This document shows, in pieces, positions 63,572 to 64,000 of a stretch of DNA of 64,000 nucleotides. The notes under the pieces are model-generated. The model made no database searches, was not told the origin of the DNA, and worked only from the letters and a program-made list of their open reading frames with translations. Source of the DNA: Actinomycetes bacterium (GTDB lineage: Bacteria > Actinomycetota > Actinomycetes > Mycobacteriales > Mycobacteriaceae); contig JAEXZY010000038.1 of assembly GCA_023404955.1 (NCBI GenBank), forward strand, positions 39,269 to 103,268, written 5' to 3'. The position numbers were made by a program, and so were the translations under genes. Every line of letters begins with the position of its first letter. The stretch's first letter is position 1.

Positions 63572-64000
63572 ATGACGCGTGACGCAGCCGTCCTCATTCT
63601 CGCCGCGGGAGCCGGCACCCGGATGAAGTCCGACACCCCCAAGGTGCTGCACACCCTCGGCGGGCGCAGCATGCTGGCCCACGCCATACATGCCGTCGCC
63701 GGGGTCGACCCGACGCATCTGGTGGCCATCGTCGGGAAGGATCGCGAACGCGTCGCTCCGGCCGCGCTGCAGATCGGCGAGGCGCTCGGCCGCCGCGTCG
63801 AGATCGCGGTGCAGGAGGAGCAGCGCGGCACCGGCCACGCCGTCGGCTGCGGACTCGCGGCTCTGCCGACCGACTTCACCGGTGTCGTCGTCGTCACCTC
63901 CGGCGACGTGCCACTGCTGAACTCCCACACCCTCGATGCGCTGATCGCCGCGCACATCGCCGCCGGAGCCGCGGCCAGCGTGCTGACGACGACGCTGGCC
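63572..64000 (+). CDS. glmU: Bifunctional UDP-GlcNAc pyrophosphorylase/GlcN-1-P acetyltransferase, 3' end outside window
   Basis: 143 codons visible. ATG after AGGAG. Uridyltransferase motif ILAAGAGTRMKSDTPKVLHT, then VQEEQRGTGHAVGCG and VVVTSGDVPLL. The acetyltransferase beta-helix is beyond the window. Makes UDP-GlcNAc for peptidoglycan. Confidence 0.95.
   Translation, partial: MTRDAAVLILAAGAGTRMKSDTPKVLHTLGGRSMLAHAIHAVAGVDPTHLVAIVGKDRERVAPAALQIGEALGRRVEIAVQEEQRGTGHAVGCGLAALPTDFTGVVVVTSGDVPLLNSHTLDALIAAHIAAGAAASVLTTTLA

Overview
The window reads as high-GC actinobacterial DNA from a rapidly growing mycobacterium (Mycolicibacterium type). The right half carries, in conserved order, homologues of M. 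tuberculosis Rv1018c to Rv1026: glmU, a TetR gene, mfd, mazG, lpqU, eno, ftsB, a DUF501 gene and ppx2. There is an MmpL transporter, a RipC-like NlpC/P60 protein, GTG starts are common and many genes overlap by 4 bases (ATGA or GTGA).

Bases 1 to about 30,420 look like an acquired accessory region. It opens with a copper-type two-component system (the regulator is cut by the window edge), a DUF305 lipoprotein and a BNR-repeat lipoprotein, with a CopR-like direct repeat between the last two. A RipC-like peptidoglycan hydrolase, decayed DNA with a frameshifted HNH gene, and a three-gene recombinase element (tyrosine integrase, XRE protein, zinc-ribbon recombinase-like protein) with candidate inverted ends at 8028-8052 and 11034-11060 follow. 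Bases 11.3-23.6 kb hold a lipid or xenobiotic cluster: four TetR regulators, a P450, a flavin monooxygenase, two hotdog thioesterases plus the remnant of a third, an alpha/beta hydrolase, a ferritin-like protein and an MmpL exporter. One palindromic operator occurs three times there and probably ties part of the cluster to a KstR-like TetR. Bases 24.2-30.2 kb hold a probable defence locus: a small protein and a Rad50/SMC-like ATPase, divergent from a single-chain nuclease-methyltransferase. At 30,378-30,419 lies the 5' half of a tRNA-Leu-like gene on the minus strand, the likely junction of the accessory region with the core chromosome.

Bases 30.5-47 kb hold a polar amino-acid ABC transporter and a run of stress and redox genes. 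Six genes or operons in this stretch have a mycobacterial SigF-like promoter (GTTT, 15 bases, GGGTAT or a near match): an FMN reductase followed by a UsfY-like gene, a small acidic protein, a zinc alcohol dehydrogenase, an SDR, a DUF4235 protein and a DUF4383 protein. Among them are hydrolases, a LysR gene, topoisomerase IB and prpE.

Bases 46.8-64 kb are housekeeping: the ppx2-DUF501-ftsB-eno-lpqU run, an efeUOB iron-uptake operon with an IdeR-like box, mazG-mfd, a TetR gene, a PucR-type regulator next to a DadA-like oxidoreductase, a GreA-type factor, tRNA-Gln(TTG) and the start of glmU. No CRISPR array or rRNA was seen.
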